Origin: Nematostella vectensis
Lineage: Eukaryota; Cnidaria; Anthozoa; Actiniaria; Edwardsiidae
Reading direction: 5' to 3'
Length of the DNA: 64,000 nt
NCBI RefSeq assembly: GCF_932526225.1
Contig: NC_064044.1
Location: 11,732,084 to 11,796,083 of the forward strand
Shown: one piece after another, positions 61,560-64,000 of the stretch
How the letters are laid out: every line of letters starts with the position of its first letter
How positions within the stretch are numbered: position 1 is the first letter of the stretch
Translations under genes and position numbers: made by a program
The notes under the pieces: model-generated
The model's database searches: none
Told to the model about the DNA's origin: nothing
The model's input: the letters and a program-made list of their open reading frames with translations, nothing else

Positions 61560-61838
61560 TATTTTCGGATCCGTATTTTCTACCCGATGCTTTATCCGGT
61601 ATTTTTTACCCGATGTTTTATCGGGTATTTTTACCCGATGTTTTATCGGGTATTTTTACCCGATGTTTTATCGTGTATTTTTACCCGATGTTTTTACCCG
61701 ATGTTTTATCGGGTAATTTACCCGATATTTATTATCGGGTTTTTACCCGATGTTTTGTATCTACCCGATTACCGGGTACGGGTTGGTTTTCTTTTACCCG
61801 TTGTTTTACCGCCGTGACCCTAAAGCTCAATTGGTCCC
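61560..61838. repeat. Right terminal inverted repeat and subterminal repeats
   Basis: Ten or so copies of TACCCGATGTTTTATCGGGT-like units, then the terminal part that matches 37058-37210 in inverse, ending ...CAATTGGTCCC. Confidence 0.85.
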
Positions 61839-62137
61839 TACTTTGTGTGGTTATTGTAAAACGTAGAGTCACGAATTAAAGCTTGTTCAAGTGTAATAAA
61901 CAAATGTAATACCACTATAGCAAGCCTGCCAGCTCTTCAGTGAATTTATTCGGAAATTACTATTTTTCAGAGTTTCGGGATTTCTGTGGAAGAGGAAAAT
62001 GAGAGCCGGTAGTAAAGGCCTGCCTTTTTTATGTTCTCTGTTCGCTGACGAACGGGCTCATCAAATAGTGACAAAATCTAAAATAGGTTTAGGCTTGTCC
62101 CTCGAATGGGACGCCGCATCCATTTCAGAAACAAAGT

Positions 62138-62154
62138 ATAATAATAATAACAAC

Positions 62155-62188
<34 letters not shown>

Positions 62189-62214
62189 ACAACAACAATA
62201 ATAATAATAACAAC

Positions 62215-62282
<68 letters not shown>

Positions 62283-62358
62283 TAACAATAACAATAACAA
62301 TAACAATAACAATAACAATAACAATAACAATAACAATAACAATAACAATAACAATAAC

Positions 62359-62428
<70 letters not shown>
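62138..62428. repeat. AAT/AAC trinucleotide tract
   Basis: About 290 bases alternating between AAT-type blocks and an AACAAT hexanucleotide block. It is the expanded 3' tail of the SINE that follows on the minus strand. Confidence 0.95.
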
Positions 62429-62668
62429 TGTGCATTTATATAGCGCTTATACCAACCATGTTCTAAGCGCTTTACATTTAAAATCCTAATGTATTAAGAG
62501 TGTCCCATCTTGGAACTGAGGAACACAAGCTTCTAGTAAGCTCACATACGTTCAACAAGTCAAATTCAGGGCCGAGAAACAGAAAGATAGTATCCATGTC
62601 TCGACCGGGAATCGAACCCGTTTCAGCAAAGGTGAGAGGCCCCATACGCTGACGCGACACGCCTCTAA
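62427..62668 (-). mobile_element. tRNA-derived SINE
   Basis: On the minus strand it starts near 62668 with a tRNA-like head. The B box GGGTTCGATTCC is perfect (62619-62608 on that strand), and a weaker A-box-like GCGTCAGCGTATGG precedes it. A ~120-base body follows, then TAAAGCGCTTAG...AAGCGCTATATAAATGCA and an ATT-repeat tail. The tail resembles the 3' end of the LINE at 46150-46208, as expected if that LINE family's RT mobilises it. Confidence 0.8.
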
Positions 62669-64000
62669 GTATGCTAGAGAGTTTTTTGCTCGACGACAGA
62701 GATGTTTGAGGGATTTTACCAACCGGCTTTGTTAAAAGCTTTATTTATTACTAAAGTATTTGTTAGCGCCATGAGCATCATAAGTCTGGCGGTAAAAGAC
62801 CGAATATTTAGTCATTTGTCCGCTCTTAGGATATACGAAAAGATCAAGGAGGCAGAAAGCCTCCGCCTCTAGTTAGAGAGACAGCTTCAGACTTTAGAGA
62901 CTCAGCTTCAGACTTAAGCTGAAGTGTATAAATATATTTATTTTCCAATAATAACTTGGAACTTCGAATACCCGTTATTTCACTCACACTTTACAATGGG
63001 AAGTGTGCTTAGATTTGTTGTTTTTGTTTGTATTTCGTTATGTGTGAGTTTCTCTAAATTCAAGGGAAACTATTATATGACATATATTACGTCTTAAGAA
63101 AGGAAATTTTTAAGCAAATATTGGATAGTGAAAGCAAGATAAACTTTACTTAAAAATTGGCAATGAAATTGCACGAAAAAAAACTGACTCTTTAAGTTTA
63201 GGCAAAGTAAAATGCAGATAAATCGATCGAACGTGATACTTTCTATTGGGATATATCATCAATTAGGACGGTTAAGTTATGATTGGCCGAGAAATACATC
63301 ATGTAATTTTTTACATAGACATTGCAAAAAGTAAAGAAAGATAATACATACGGTATCCTCCTAAATCCTCCCTGAGGAAGCGGTTAACCTCTCTCAAACT
63401 TTCACACTTGACCTAGAAGCTTCGCTTCTCGGATAATTGTTTATTTTTCGTACAATTTCTTATCCTTGGACATTATCCGCCGATATCACAACCGCCAGAA
63501 GGTGTTTATTTACCAAATATCGTCCAGGTACTCTCGCCCGTCTATTGCATGCTTACAAGGGTAATCGATAGGAAAAAATTATACGGGATATAGAAAATTA
63601 TAAAAATATATAGTATTTAATCGTCATTTGGGGAACCTTATCGGGAACAGGTGCAATAGGGAAATCAGAGTACGGTTCCGTGACCCCTTCTGGTGTATTT
63701 GAGAGGCGTTTCTCAACCAACGAGGTAATAGCACAAACAAATAATTATATAAAAAGAAAATACGGAAATAACTTCACTAAGTAACACGCTGTAACATATT
63801 ATTCTTAACTAAGAATGTGTATGATCTTCTTTAGCTCCTATACCAAGTGGCGCAAGCCAACTTTTGCCACAACAGGATTCAACAACAGGCCTTACTACCT
63901 TACTACCTAACTAACTTGAATAATGGTATTATGCGACTACTGATTCTATTTAACTTAATATATAGCTTGTCTGTAGCCATTATCTCCTGTAGCTATCTAA
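62669..64000. other. No gene recognised
   Basis: AT-rich. One short direct repeat (CAGCTTCAGACTT, about 62881-62915). No exon signals that hold together. Confidence 0.5.

Larger units (their letters stand above)
37058..61838. mobile_element. Candidate 24.8-kb Merlin-family composite bounded by inverted ends
   Basis: The left end GGGACCAATT...CTTTAGGG then CACGGCGGTAAAACAACGGG (37058-37210) is repeated in inverse at 61690-61838, with small indels. Both continue into ACCCGATA/ATCGGGTA palindromes. Merlin transposase exon 1 lies at the left end and exons 2-3 near the right end. No matching 8-9 bp target duplication is seen (GATATTT on the left, TACTTTG on the right), so the two ends may belong to two separate damaged copies rather than one cargo-carrying element. 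Confidence 0.45.

Noticed and set aside
61999-62466. 155-codon poly-Asn reading frame and its poly-Leu complement
   Set aside because: Pure AAT/AAC microsatellite translated; it is the tail of a SINE.
62600-62668. Stand-alone tRNA gene
   Set aside because: The B box is good, but the acceptor and anticodon stems do not close and the body and ATT tail show it is a SINE head.

Overview
This window is animal nuclear DNA. Genes are intron-rich with GT-AG introns and are interleaved with dense transposable elements. Long pyrimidine, poly-G and trinucleotide runs are common. NAPRT, GAMT and WDHD1 are recognisable at the protein level. Together with a Copia remnant, a CR1-like LINE, a tRNA-SINE, a Merlin (IS1595/ISXO2) transposase and a hammerhead ribozyme, this best fits an anthozoan cnidarian such as a sea anemone. 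That taxon is an inference, not a demonstration.

Region 1 (1-28 kb) holds the nicotinate phosphoribosyltransferase gene on the + strand, with 11 exons visible and its 5' end outside the window. One intron (6,818-23,641) is enormous. It contains an intronless antisense rhodopsin-family GPCR and an 11.46-kb foldback element (9,336-20,792) flanked by a perfect 9-bp target duplication. The arms of that element are inverted arrays of a ~117-bp repeat around a ~640-bp spacer. Other introns carry several short palindromic elements, including four nearly complete copies of a 254-bp family with TTAA ends (two here, one in the next large intron, one in GAMT) plus one solo end.

Region 2 (28-36.8 kb) has a type I hammerhead ribozyme between two AT microsatellites, a 1.2-kb inverted-repeat element, a complete two-exon GAMT gene, a 70-bp tandem repeat and a gutted Copia element (LTR, primer-binding site, integrase and RT pieces).

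Region 3 (37-61.8 kb) is bounded by inverted ends that start GGGACCAATT and are rich in ACCCGATA/ATCGGGTA palindromes. Just inside the left end is exon 1 of a Merlin-type transposase on the - strand. Exons 2 and 3 lie 22 kb away on the + strand near the right end, and the split codon and conserved motif match across the gap. Between them are the last exons of WDHD1 (And-1/Ctf4), broken in mid-exon exactly at the repeat array, a small Cys-Pro-rich gene on the - strand, a CR1-like LINE, and two large minisatellites (43 bp x about 50; 36 bp x about 80).

Region 4 (61.8-64 kb) contains a tRNA-derived SINE whose 3' tail resembles the tail of the LINE at 46.2 kb and carries a ~290-bp AAT/AAC expansion. 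The rest is featureless. Two likely single-base homopolymer frameshifts (WDHD1 and transposase) and several poly-G runs advise caution about base-level accuracy.
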